A program made the position numbers and the translations under genes. From contig NZ_CP093528.1 in assembly GCF_022682305.1 (NCBI RefSeq), positions 881,501-945,500 on the forward strand: a stretch of 64,000 nucleotides of DNA, given 5' to 3'. The stretch comes from Shinella zoogloeoides (GTDB lineage Bacteria > Pseudomonadota > Alphaproteobacteria > Rhizobiales > Rhizobiaceae). Of this stretch, positions 35,815 through 44,291 are shown in pieces (positions within the stretch are counted from its first letter, which is position 1; each line of letters starts with the position of its first letter). Below the pieces are notes generated by a model. The model worked only from the letters and a program-made list of their open reading frames with translations. It was not told the DNA's origin and made no database searches.

Positions 35815-36240
35815 ATGAAGACGGGTTTGCGCGGCGCCTTTTTCCCCCTCCTTCTGACAGTATTGACGATTTCGGGATGTGCGACCACATCCGGCGGCAA
35901 GGGCAGCGTTCCGGTGGCCGGGCCGCAGGGCGCTGCCGTTTATATCACCGCCCTTCAGGGTGGCCTCGTCAGCCGCAACACTGCGACGCAGCTTTCCAAA
36001 GCGGACCTGCAGCGGGCGCTGGAGGCCGAATACCGCGCGCTGGAAGCGGCGCCCGGCGGCCAGCCGGTCGTCTGGCAGGGTAGCGGCGTGAGCGGTTCCG
36101 TCGTCGCGGCCGCGCCCTATCAGGTCGGCTCGCAGAACTGCCGGCAGTACAGCCATACGCTGACGGTGGACGGCCGCCAGACCGTGACGCGGGGCGCTGC
36201 CTGCCGCAACGAGGACGGGGCCTGGGCGCCGCTTTCCTGA
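35815..36240 (+). CDS. Small outer-membrane lipoprotein (RT0821/17-kDa antigen-like)
   Basis: A 141-residue lipoprotein with signal peptide and lipobox ending ISGC (Cys about 25). The C-terminal half has GVSGSVVAAAPYQVGSQNCR and YSHTLTVDGRQTVTRGAACR, matching the RT0821/Lpp0805 surface-antigen family. Role unknown, perhaps envelope stability. It may be in the feu transcript (110 bases after feuQ). Upstream in-frame starts lack a good signal peptide. Confidence 0.78.
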   Translation: MKTGLRGAFFPLLLTVLTISGCATTSGGKGSVPVAGPQGAAVYITALQGGLVSRNTATQLSKADLQRALEAEYRALEAAPGGQPVVWQGSGVSGSVVAAAPYQVGSQNCRQYSHTLTVDGRQTVTRGAACRNEDGAWAPLS

Positions 36241-36331
36241 CGGCGTGCCGGTTGCGGCGAAACGCCTCAAATTCGCGTCATCGCGCCCGGGGGAATTGGA
36301 AAGCGTCGCGCGTTCCAGTATTTGAACGGTC

Positions 36332-37456
36332 ATGTTTTTCTGGATTCTCGTCGCCATCCTGACGGCAGCCGTCGCGGCCGTCCTGCTTCTTCCCCTTCTG
36401 CGCGGCCCCGTGGCGGCCGCGGAGGACGCCAGCCATGACGTCGAGGTCTACCACGACCAGCTCGAGGAGCTGAAGCGCGACGAGGCGGCCGGCCTTATCG
36501 CAGCCGGGGAGGCGGAGCTGGCCCGCGCGGAAGTGGCGCGGCGGCTGATCGCCGCCAGCAAGGCGGCGGCGCGGGACGGTGCAAGCCCGACTCAGCGCCG
36601 CAACCGGCTGGCGCAGGCCTTCGTGATCGTGCTGCTGCCCGCCATCGGCCTCTGTCTGTACCTCTTGACCGGCCGGCCGGACCTTCCGGCCCAGCCGCTC
36701 GCCGAGCGGCTTGCCAATCCCGGCAACGACATCTCCATTCTCATCGCGCGGGCGGAAAACCATCTGGCGCGCAACCCGGACGACGGGGCGGGCTGGGACC
36801 TTCTGGCGCCGATCTACTATCGCAGCGGCCGGATGGAGGATGCGGCGAACGCCTTCGCCCAGGCGATCCGGATTCTCGGACCGAATACGGACAGGCTCGA
36901 CGGTCAGGCCGAGACCCTGATCGCGACGGCGAACGGCATCGTCACGGCGCAGGCGCGCAAGGCGCTGGAGCAGTCGCTGGCGCTGAAGGCGGACAATCCG
37001 CGCGCCGGATACTATCTGGCGCTGGCGCTGGAGCAGGAGGGCAGGAAGCCCGAAGCGCGCGCCGCCTTCGAGGCGCTGGCAAGGCAGGCGCCGGCGGGCG
37101 CGCCCTGGCTGCCGCTCGTCAACCGGCATATCGCCGAGCTTGGCGGGGAGGGCGGCCAGCTCGGCAATCCGAGCGCCGGCGACATGGCGGCAGCCGAGGA
37201 CATGAGCGCGGGCGACCGCCAGCAGATGATCGCCGGCATGGTGGAGAGCCTTGCCGCGAAGCTTCAGGAAAACCCCGACAATTTCGAGGGGTGGATGCGC
37301 ATCATCCGTTCCTATGTTGTGCTGGATCAAAGGCTGAAGGCCGAGGCCGCGCTACAGACGGCGCTGAAGACCTTCCCGGCGGACAGCGAGAACGGCAAAC
37401 AGCTTCTGGCGCTGGCCCGGGACCTATCGATTTCGGCTGAGGGCAGCGGACAATGA
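36332..37456 (+). CDS. ccmI: Cytochrome c maturation protein CcmI/CycH
   Basis: A 374-residue inner-membrane chaperone that binds apocytochrome c. Transmembrane helices lie at about 1-20 and 92-112, separated by a charged loop ([20 protein letters not shown]). TPR-like repeats fill the periplasmic part ([19 protein letters not shown], and again [16 protein letters not shown]). It is the first of four overlapping ccm genes, overlapping ccmE by four bases. Confidence 0.93.
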   Translation: MFFWILVAILTAAVAAVLLLPLLRGPVAAAEDASHDVEVYHDQLEELKRDEAAGLIAAGEAELARAEVARRLIAASKAAARDGASPTQRRNRLAQAFVIVLLPAIGLCLYLLTGRPDLPAQPLAERLANPGNDISILIARAENHLARNPDDGAGWDLLAPIYYRSGRMEDAANAFAQAIRILGPNTDRLDGQAETLIATANGIVTAQARKALEQSLALKADNPRAGYYLALALEQEGRKPEARAAFEALARQAPAGAPWLPLVNRHIAELGGEGGQLGNPSAGDMAAAEDMSAGDRQQMIAGMVESLAAKLQENPDNFEGWMRIIRSYVVLDQRLKAEAALQTALKTFPADSENGKQLLALARDLSISAEGSGQ

Positions 37457-37902
37457 CACGCAAACAGAAACGTCTGGCGGTTATAAGCGGCGGCATCGGC
37501 TTCCTCGTGGCGGCGGTGCTGCTCGTCATGTTCGCCTTCAGCCAGTCCATCGCCTATTTCTACGTGCCGGGCGATCTCGCCAAGGCCGATGTCGCGCCGG
37601 GCACCCGCATCCGCCTCGGCGGCCTCGTCGAAAGCGGCACGGTGAAACGCGGCGAAGGTTCGACCGTGACCTTCACGGTGACGGACACGCTCGCCAATGT
37701 GCCGGTGACCTATACCGGCATCCTGCCCGACCTCTTCCGCGAGGGACAGGGCGTGGTGGCCGAGGGCGCTTTCGGCACGGATGGGCTTTTCGTTGCCGAT
37801 ACCGTGCTCGCCAAGCATGACGAGACCTATATGCCCAAGGACGTCGCGGACCGGCTGAAGGCGCAGGGCGTCGAACTTTCCGGCAAGGAAACGATCAAAT
37901 GA
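37453..37902 (+). CDS. ccmE: Heme chaperone CcmE/CycJ
   Basis: A 149-residue protein with an N-terminal membrane anchor (about 13-32) and an OB-fold periplasmic domain ([18 protein letters not shown]). The covalent heme-binding His lies in [14 protein letters not shown]. It hands heme to CcmF. It overlaps both neighbours by four bases. Confidence 0.95.
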   Translation: MTRKQKRLAVISGGIGFLVAAVLLVMFAFSQSIAYFYVPGDLAKADVAPGTRIRLGGLVESGTVKRGEGSTVTFTVTDTLANVPVTYTGILPDLFREGQGVVAEGAFGTDGLFVADTVLAKHDETYMPKDVADRLKAQGVELSGKETIK

Positions 37903-39884
37903 TCATCGAGCTTGGACACTATGCTCTCGTGCTGGCGCTCGCGACGGTTCTCGTCCAGTCCGTGCTGCCGCTGATCGGCACGATCCGCAACGACCGCTCG
38001 CTGATGGCCGTGGCTTCCGCCGCGGCCCTTGCCGGTTTCATGCTGGTGCTCTTCTCCTTCTCGGTGCTGACCTTCGCTTACATCGTCTCCGACTTCTCGG
38101 TCGGCAATGTCTGGGAAAACTCGCATTCGCTGAAGCCGATGATCTACAAGATCTCGGGCGTGTGGGGGAACCATGAAGGCTCCATGCTGCTCTGGCTCCT
38201 CATCCTTGTCTTCTTCAGCGCGCTGGTGGCGACCTTCGGCGCGAACCTGCCAGAGCGGCTGCGCGCCAACGTGCTGGCGGTGCAGGGCCTCATCTCGGTC
38301 GCCTTCGCGCTCTTCATCCTCCTGACCTCGAACCCGTTCCTGCGGCTTTCGCCGGCGCCGGCCGAGGGCAAGGACCTCAACCCCGTCCTGCAGGATATCG
38401 GCCTCGCCATCCATCCGCCGCTGCTCTATCTCGGCTATGTCGGCTTCTCGGTCTGTTTCTCCTTCGCCATCGCGGCGCTGATCGAGGGGCGGATCGACGC
38501 CGCCTGGGCGCGCTGGGTGCGGCCCTGGGCGCTTGCCGCCTGGAGCTTCCTGACGGCCGGCATCGCCATGGGGTCTTACTGGGCCTATTACGAACTCGGC
38601 TGGGGCGGCTGGTGGTTCTGGGATCCGGTGGAGAATGCCTCCTTCATCCCCTGGCTTGCGGGCACGGCGCTGCTGCATTCCGCGCTGGTCATGGAAAAGC
38701 GCGAGGCGCTGAAGATCTGGACCGTGCTGCTGGCGATCCTGACCTTCTCCATGTCGCTGCTCGGCACCTTCCTCGTGCGCTCCGGCGTTTTGACCTCCGT
38801 GCACGCCTTCGCGACGGACCCGACGCGCGGTGTCTTCATCCTTGCCATCCTCGTCATGTTCATCGGCGGTGCGCTGTCGCTCTTCGCCTTCCGGGCGGCG
38901 ACGCTGAAGGCCGGCGGGCTTTTCGCGCCGATCTCGCGGGAAGGCGCGCTCGTCCTCAATAACCTGATCCTGACGACCGCGGCGGCGACGGTCCTGACCG
39001 GCACGCTCTATCCGCTTCTGCTGGAAGCGCTGACGGGGGAGAAAATCTCCGTCGGTCCGCCCTTCTTCAACCTCACCTTCGGCCTCCTGATGCTGCCGCT
39101 GCTGCTGGCGGTGCCGTTCGGGCCGCTGCTCGCCTGGAAGCGCGGCGATATCCTGGCGGCCGGCCAGCGTCTCTTCGCCGCCGCCGCCATTGGCCTCGTC
39201 CTGTCGGCGGCGGTCCTTTATGCGAAGAACGGCGGGCCGGTGCTCGCCTATTTCGGCCTCGCCATCGGCTTCTACCTGATCGCGGGCGCGCTGACCGAGC
39301 TGTGGTTGCGCGCCGGCATCGGCAAGGTGACGGCGAATGTCGCCTTCCGCCGTTTTGTCGGCCTGCCGGGTTCCGCCTTCGGCACGGCGCTCGCCCATAT
39401 TGGCGTCGGCGTGACCGTCATCGGCATCATCGGCGTGACGGCCTTCCAGACGGAGCATGTGGTGGAGATGAAGCCGGGCATGCAGGTGGAGGCCGGCGGC
39501 TTCACGCTGACCTTCGACGGCATGCGGCGCGGGCAGGGCCCGAACTACACCGAAGAATCGGGCCACTTCATGGTTGCGCGGGGCGGCGTGGCCGTTACCG
39601 AGGTCTGGTCGTCGAAGCGCCTCTATACGGCGCGCCGCATGCCGACGACGGAAGCGGGCATCCGCACCTTCGGCTTCAGCCAGCTCTACGTCTCGCTCGG
39701 CGACGCCATGGCGGACGGCGGCATCGTCGTGCGCGTTTGGTGGAAGCCGATGATCCTGTGCATCTGGATCGGCGCGCTTATCATGATGGCGGGCGGGGCG
39801 GTTTCGCTCTGCGACCGGCGCCTGCGCGTCGGCGCGCCGCAGAAGACGCGCAAGGTCAAGCCCGTGCTGGAGGCGGCGGAATGA
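37899..39884 (+). CDS. ccmF: Heme lyase subunit CcmF/CycK
   Basis: A 661-residue polytopic membrane protein with about 15 hydrophobic helices. The tryptophan-rich WWD motif ([20 protein letters not shown], about 232-251) presents heme, and His-rich contexts such as [11 protein letters not shown] (about 86-96) are conserved. It attaches heme to apocytochrome c with CcmH and CcmI. Overlaps ccmE and ccmH by four bases each. Confidence 0.95.
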   Translation: MIIELGHYALVLALATVLVQSVLPLIGTIRNDRSLMAVASAAALAGFMLVLFSFSVLTFAYIVSDFSVGNVWENSHSLKPMIYKISGVWGNHEGSMLLWLLILVFFSALVATFGANLPERLRANVLAVQGLISVAFALFILLTSNPFLRLSPAPAEGKDLNPVLQDIGLAIHPPLLYLGYVGFSVCFSFAIAALIEGRIDAAWARWVRPWALAAWSFLTAGIAMGSYWAYYELGWGGWWFWDPVENASFIPWLAGTALLHSALVMEKREALKIWTVLLAILTFSMSLLGTFLVRSGVLTSVHAFATDPTRGVFILAILVMFIGGALSLFAFRAATLKAGGLFAPISREGALVLNNLILTTAAATVLTGTLYPLLLEALTGEKISVGPPFFNLTFGLLMLPLLLAVPFGPLLAWKRGDILAAGQRLFAAAAIGLVLSAAVLYAKNGGPVLAYFGLAIGFYLIAGALTELWLRAGIGKVTANVAFRRFVGLPGSAFGTALAHIGVGVTVIGIIGVTAFQTEHVVEMKPGMQVEAGGFTLTFDGMRRGQGPNYTEESGHFMVARGGVAVTEVWSSKRLYTARRMPTTEAGIRTFGFSQLYVSLGDAMADGGIVVRVWWKPMILCIWIGALIMMAGGAVSLCDRRLRVGAPQKTRKVKPVLEAAE

Positions 39885-40342
39885 TGCGCCGCCTGCTGCT
39901 CGCCGCCGGCTTCATCCTTTCGGCCCTCCCGGCCTTCGCGGTCAACCCGGACGAGGTTCTTTCCGATCCGGCGCTGGAGGCGCGCGCACGTGCTCTCTCC
40001 TCCCAGCTTCGCTGCATGGTGTGCCAGAACCAGTCGATCGACGATTCGAACGCCGAGCTTGCCCGCGACCTGCGCCTGCTCGTGCGCGAGCGGCTGGCGA
40101 ACGGTGACAGCGATGAAGCGGTGATCGACTATGTCGTCTCGCGCTACGGCGAATTCGTGCTGCTCAATCCGCGCCTTCGCGGCGAGACGCTGCTCCTGTG
40201 GGGCGCGCCTGCCGTGCTGTTCCTTGCCGGCGCGACGGCCATGATCCTCTTCGTGCGCCGGCGTGGCGGCGGGCCGACTGGTACGCCGCTTTCGGAGGCG
40301 GAGAAGGCGGAACTGGAGAAGCTGACGGGGAAACGGAATTAG
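39881..40342 (+). CDS. ccmH: Thiol-reducing CcmH/CycL
   Basis: A 153-residue protein with a signal peptide (about 1-21), the redox motif [11 protein letters not shown] (Cys about 45 and 48) and a C-terminal transmembrane helix (about 105-125). It keeps the CXXCH motif of apocytochrome c reduced. Last gene of the ccm operon; degP follows after 146 bases. Confidence 0.94.
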   Translation: MMRRLLLAAGFILSALPAFAVNPDEVLSDPALEARARALSSQLRCMVCQNQSIDDSNAELARDLRLLVRERLANGDSDEAVIDYVVSRYGEFVLLNPRLRGETLLLWGAPAVLFLAGATAMILFVRRRGGGPTGTPLSEAEKAELEKLTGKRN

Positions 40343-40488
40343 GGGACGTTCGAAGCGGCGTCTTCCACTGTCAATTCCAACATTACCAAAAATTCATGCC
40401 GCAGACAGTGTGCTGTAATGTGAGGCGGCCTATCTCTTTTCCATCGGCTGCCGAACGCAGTCACGAGAGCGAAGAGAAGGTAGAAAGA

Positions 40489-42039
40489 ATGTCCAAGATT
40501 TCCGCATTGCGTCCGGGCGTCAAGACCGCGCTGAAGGCCTCCACCGTCGCCGGGCTTGCTGCCGTCATGCTCGCGACCGGCATTCCCGCCCGCATCAGCG
40601 AAAGCTTCGCGGAAGCCGTTTCCGTCAACGCTCCGCAGGTCACGAGCTTTGCCGATGTCGTGCAGGCTGTTTCCCCGGCCGTCGTTTCCGTCCGCGTCCA
40701 GTCCGATGTGAAGCCGGTCAGCGATGACGGCGGCCTCTTCGGCGACCGCGGCTTCGACGAGCTTCCCGACGATCACCCGCTGAAGCGCTTCTTCCGCGAT
40801 TTCGGCGGCCAGGACGAGGCCCATGGCGACCGTGACCAGGACCGCCGCTTCAGCGACCGCCGCGGCCGCAAGCCGCATCTGCGCCCGACCGCGCAGGGTT
40901 CCGGCTTCTTCATCTCCGAGGACGGCTACATCGTCACCAACAACCACGTCGTCAGCGACGGTTCGGCCTTCACGGTCGTCATGAACGACGGCACGGAACT
41001 CAACGCCACGCTCGTCGGCAAGGACAGCCGCACAGACCTCGCGGTCCTCAAGGTCGCCGAGAAGGACCAGCGCAAGTTCACCTATGTGAGCTTTGCCGAT
41101 GACAGCCAGATCCGCGTCGGCGACTGGGTCGTTGCCGTCGGCAACCCGTTCGGCCTCGGCGGCACGGTGACGGCCGGCATCATCTCGGCCCGTGGCCGCG
41201 ATATCGGCTCCGGTCCCTATGACGACTACCTGCAGGTGGACGCCGCCGTGAACCGTGGCAACTCCGGTGGCCCGACCTTCAACCTCAATGGCCAGGTCGT
41301 CGGCATCAACACCGCGATCTTCTCGCCCTCGGGCGGCAATGTCGGCATCGCCTTCGCGATCCCTGCTTCCGTTGCCAAGGGCGTCGTCGCAGACCTGATG
41401 AAGGACGGCAAGGTCGATCGTGGCTGGCTCGGCGTACAGATCCAGCCGGTGACCCGCGACATCGCCGACTCGCTCGGCCTTGCGGATGCCGCAGGCGCCC
41501 TCGTCGTGGAACCGCAGACCGACTCGCCCGGCGCCAAGGCCGGCATCAAGAAGGGCGACGTCATCACGGCGCTCGAAGGCGAGCCGATCAAGGATCCGCG
41601 CGATCTTGCCCGCCGTGTCGCCGACATCGCACCCGGCAAGAAGGTCGAAGTCGCCATCTGGCGCAACGGCAAGTCCGAGAACGTATCGGTCGAGATCGGC
41701 ACGCTTGCCGGCGAGAAGATCGACGCTTCGGCGAACGGCGACAAGGCGACCTCCAGCGAGGAGACCAGCGAGCAGGCGCTTGCCGATCTCGGCATCTCGG
41801 TCACGCCCGGCGATGACGGCCTGACGGTTTCCGCCGTCGATCCGGACTCCGACGCCAGCGACCGGGGCCTCAAGCAGGGCGACCGCATCACCTCCGTCAA
41901 CAACCAGGCTGTGAAGTCTGCCGACGAGGTGCTGAAGGTCATCGAGAGCGCCCGCAAGGACGGCCGCTCCAAGGCGCTGTTCCAGGTCGAGACCAAGGAC
42001 GGCAGCCGCTTCCTCGCCCTGCCTATCGATCAGGGCTGA
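40489..42039 (+). CDS. degP: Periplasmic serine protease/chaperone DegP (HtrA)
   Basis: A 516-residue HtrA protease. Signal peptide about 1-44; catalytic triad His about 153 (TNNHVVSDG), Asp about 183 (SRTDLAVLKV), Ser about 259 (RGNSGGPTFN). Two PDZ domains follow (GWLGVQIQPVTRDI; then ALADLGISVTPGDDG, DRGLKQGDRITSV). It degrades or refolds damaged envelope proteins. GAGAAGG before the ATG sets the start. The adjacent two-component pair suggests stress-linked regulation. Confidence 0.95.
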   Translation: MSKISALRPGVKTALKASTVAGLAAVMLATGIPARISESFAEAVSVNAPQVTSFADVVQAVSPAVVSVRVQSDVKPVSDDGGLFGDRGFDELPDDHPLKRFFRDFGGQDEAHGDRDQDRRFSDRRGRKPHLRPTAQGSGFFISEDGYIVTNNHVVSDGSAFTVVMNDGTELNATLVGKDSRTDLAVLKVAEKDQRKFTYVSFADDSQIRVGDWVVAVGNPFGLGGTVTAGIISARGRDIGSGPYDDYLQVDAAVNRGNSGGPTFNLNGQVVGINTAIFSPSGGNVGIAFAIPASVAKGVVADLMKDGKVDRGWLGVQIQPVTRDIADSLGLADAAGALVVEPQTDSPGAKAGIKKGDVITALEGEPIKDPRDLARRVADIAPGKKVEVAIWRNGKSENVSVEIGTLAGEKIDASANGDKATSSEETSEQALADLGISVTPGDDGLTVSAVDPDSDASDRGLKQGDRITSVNNQAVKSADEVLKVIESARKDGRSKALFQVETKDGSRFLALPIDQG

Positions 42040-42064
42040 CCGGCTCCGTAATTCCCTGCCCACG

Positions 42065-42099
42065 GCGCCGCGAGATCGAAAGGTTTCGCGGCGCTTCCT
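42065..42099 (+). terminator. Hairpin after degP
   Basis: GCGCCGCGA at 42065-42073 pairs with TCGCGGCGC at 42086-42094, followed by TTCCTT. The weak T run makes it a moderate terminator. Confidence 0.55.
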
Positions 42100-42149
42100 T
42101 GTCGGGGCTTCTGGTAAAGTCCCGCGCAACATGCTGTAAGGTCGGTACG

Positions 42150-42833
42150 ATGAAGATATTGATTGTGGAAGACGATCTGGAGGCGGCAGCCTATCTCTCG
42201 AAGGCCTTTCGCGAGGCGGGCATCGTGCTCGACCATGCGAGCGACGGTGAAAGCGGTCTCTTCCTCGCCACCGAGAACAGCTATGACGTCCTGGTCATCG
42301 ACCGCATGCTGCCGCGCCGCGACGGCCTGTCGCTGATCTCGGAACTGCGCCGCCGCAACATCCATACTCCCGCATTGATTCTCTCCGCGCTCGGACAAGT
42401 GGACGACCGCGTGACGGGCCTTCGCGCCGGTGGCGACGACTACCTGCCCAAGCCCTATGCCTTCAGCGAGCTTCTGGCGCGCATCGAGGTTCTCGGCCGG
42501 CGCAAGGGCACGCCCGAGCAGGACATGGTCTACCGCGTCGGCGATCTGGAGCTGGACCGGCTCTCCCACACCGTCAGGCGCGGGGGCAAGGAAATCCTTT
42601 TGCAGCCGCGCGAATTCCGCCTGCTGGAATATCTCATGAAGAATGCCGGGCAGGTGGTGACGCGCACCATGCTGCTCGAAAATGTCTGGGACTATCATTT
42701 CGACCCGCAGACCAACGTCATCGACGTCCATGTCTCGCGGCTGCGCTCGAAGATCGAGAAGGATTTCGACCAGCCGCTGCTGCGCACCGTGCGCGGCGCC
42801 GGATATATGATGAAGGACGAGGCGGCGGGCTGA
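42150..42833 (+). CDS. OmpR-type response regulator next to degP
   Basis: A 227-residue regulator: receiver domain with Asp about 51 (VIDRMLPRRDGL) and KPYAFSELLARIE; winged-helix domain with LLQPREFRLLEYLMKNAGQV and NVIDVHVSRLRSKIEKDF. Position downstream of degP suggests an envelope-stress role (CpxR-like by analogy only). The kinase gene follows after three bases. Confidence 0.9.
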   Translation: MKILIVEDDLEAAAYLSKAFREAGIVLDHASDGESGLFLATENSYDVLVIDRMLPRRDGLSLISELRRRNIHTPALILSALGQVDDRVTGLRAGGDDYLPKPYAFSELLARIEVLGRRKGTPEQDMVYRVGDLELDRLSHTVRRGGKEILLQPREFRLLEYLMKNAGQVVTRTMLLENVWDYHFDPQTNVIDVHVSRLRSKIEKDFDQPLLRTVRGAGYMMKDEAAG

Positions 42834-42836
42834 TCC

Positions 42837-44261
42837 ATGGACAGGCTGCTCGGCCGGCTGACCGCTCTCTATCGCACCACGGCGGTGCGTCTCTCGGCGG
42901 TGTATCTCCTCCTTTTCGCCGCCTGCGCGGCCTTCCTCGTTTTCTATGTCTCCTCCATGTCGGAAGGGCTGCTGCGCCAGCAGATGCGCGAGGCGGTGGC
43001 GCAGGAGGCCGAGCAGATCGAACGTGTCTTCGACAATAACGGCATGAACGGCCTGGTGCGCACGCTGGAGCGGCGCGCCCGCCAGCCGGGCGCCAATCTT
43101 TACATTATCGCAAGCCCGAGCGGCGAGGTGCTGGCGGGCAATGTCGCCTCGATCCAGCCGGGCGTGCTCGATACCGAGGGCTGGACAGAGACCCCATTCC
43201 ACTACCAGCGCTATCAGGAAGAGGCGCGCGGCAGCCGCCGCCCGATGGCTTATGCGCAGGTGAACGTGCTGTCCAACGGGTTGCGCCTGCTCGTCGGCCG
43301 CGACCTCGGCGAACCGGAGAATTTCCGCTATCTCGTGCGGCAGGCGCTGATGGTGGCGCTCGGCGTCATGGGTGTCGGGGCGCTCGCCATCTGGTACCTC
43401 ATCGGGCGCAATGCGCTGAGGCGCATGGATCGCATGTCGGACGCCAGCCAGCGCATCATGGCCGGCGACCTCTCGCAGCGCCTGCCGACCAGCGGTTCGG
43501 GCGACGAGTTCGACCGCCTGTCGGAATCGCTCAACACCATGCTCGGGCGCATCGAAAAGCTGAACGAGGGCCTCAAACAGGTCTCCGACAATATCGCGCA
43601 CGACCTCAAGACGCCGCTGACGCGCCTGCGCAACAAGGCCGAGGCGGCTCTGGCGGGCGGCGAGAAGGCCGACCACCGCACGGCGCTGGAGGAGATGATC
43701 GGCGAATCCGACCAGCTCATCCGCACCTTCAACGCGTTGCTGATGATCTCGCGGGTCGAGGCGGGGCAGGCGCCGGCCGAGATGAGCGCCATCGACATCA
43801 GCGGCATCGCCCATGACAGTGCAGAGCTCTACGAGCCGGTCGCCGAGGATGCCGGCCTGACCCTGACCGCCGACATCGCCGAGGGCATAGAGATCAAGGG
43901 CAATCGCGAGCTTGTCGGCCAGGCGCTGGGCAACCTCATCGATAATGCCGTCAAATATGCCGAGGGCAGCGGCGGGGAGGCGGATATCCGGGTGTCGCTT
44001 GCGCGGCGCGACGGCGATGTGGTTCTTTGCGTCGCCGATAGCGGCCCCGGCGTGCCGGACGACAAGCGCGAGGAAGTGGTCAAGCGCTTCGTGCGGCTTG
44101 ACGACAGTCGCTCGAAGCCGGGCACGGGCCTTGGCCTGTCGCTCGTCGGCGCCGTCATGGAGATGCATCAGGGCCGGCTGGAACTGGACGCCACCCACCC
44201 CGGGCGGGAAAACAATCGGGGGCTGACGGTGAGAATGGTTTTCCCCAACCTTGCGGACTGA
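42837..44261 (+). CDS. HAMP sensor histidine kinase partnering the degP-linked regulator
   Basis: A 474-residue kinase with transmembrane helices at about 17-38 and 168-190, a periplasmic loop of about 130 residues, HAMP domain (MDRMSDASQRIMAGDLSQRL), HisKA with His about 255 in DNIAHDLKTPLTRLRN, and HATPase with LGNLIDNAVKYA and KPGTGLGLSLVGA. The signal is unknown. Confidence 0.9.
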   Translation: MDRLLGRLTALYRTTAVRLSAVYLLLFAACAAFLVFYVSSMSEGLLRQQMREAVAQEAEQIERVFDNNGMNGLVRTLERRARQPGANLYIIASPSGEVLAGNVASIQPGVLDTEGWTETPFHYQRYQEEARGSRRPMAYAQVNVLSNGLRLLVGRDLGEPENFRYLVRQALMVALGVMGVGALAIWYLIGRNALRRMDRMSDASQRIMAGDLSQRLPTSGSGDEFDRLSESLNTMLGRIEKLNEGLKQVSDNIAHDLKTPLTRLRNKAEAALAGGEKADHRTALEEMIGESDQLIRTFNALLMISRVEAGQAPAEMSAIDISGIAHDSAELYEPVAEDAGLTLTADIAEGIEIKGNRELVGQALGNLIDNAVKYAEGSGGEADIRVSLARRDGDVVLCVADSGPGVPDDKREEVVKRFVRLDDSRSKPGTGLGLSLVGAVMEMHQGRLELDATHPGRENNRGLTVRMVFPNLAD

Positions 44262-44291
44262 TACACCTCGTCGAAACGGCGAGGAGACAAC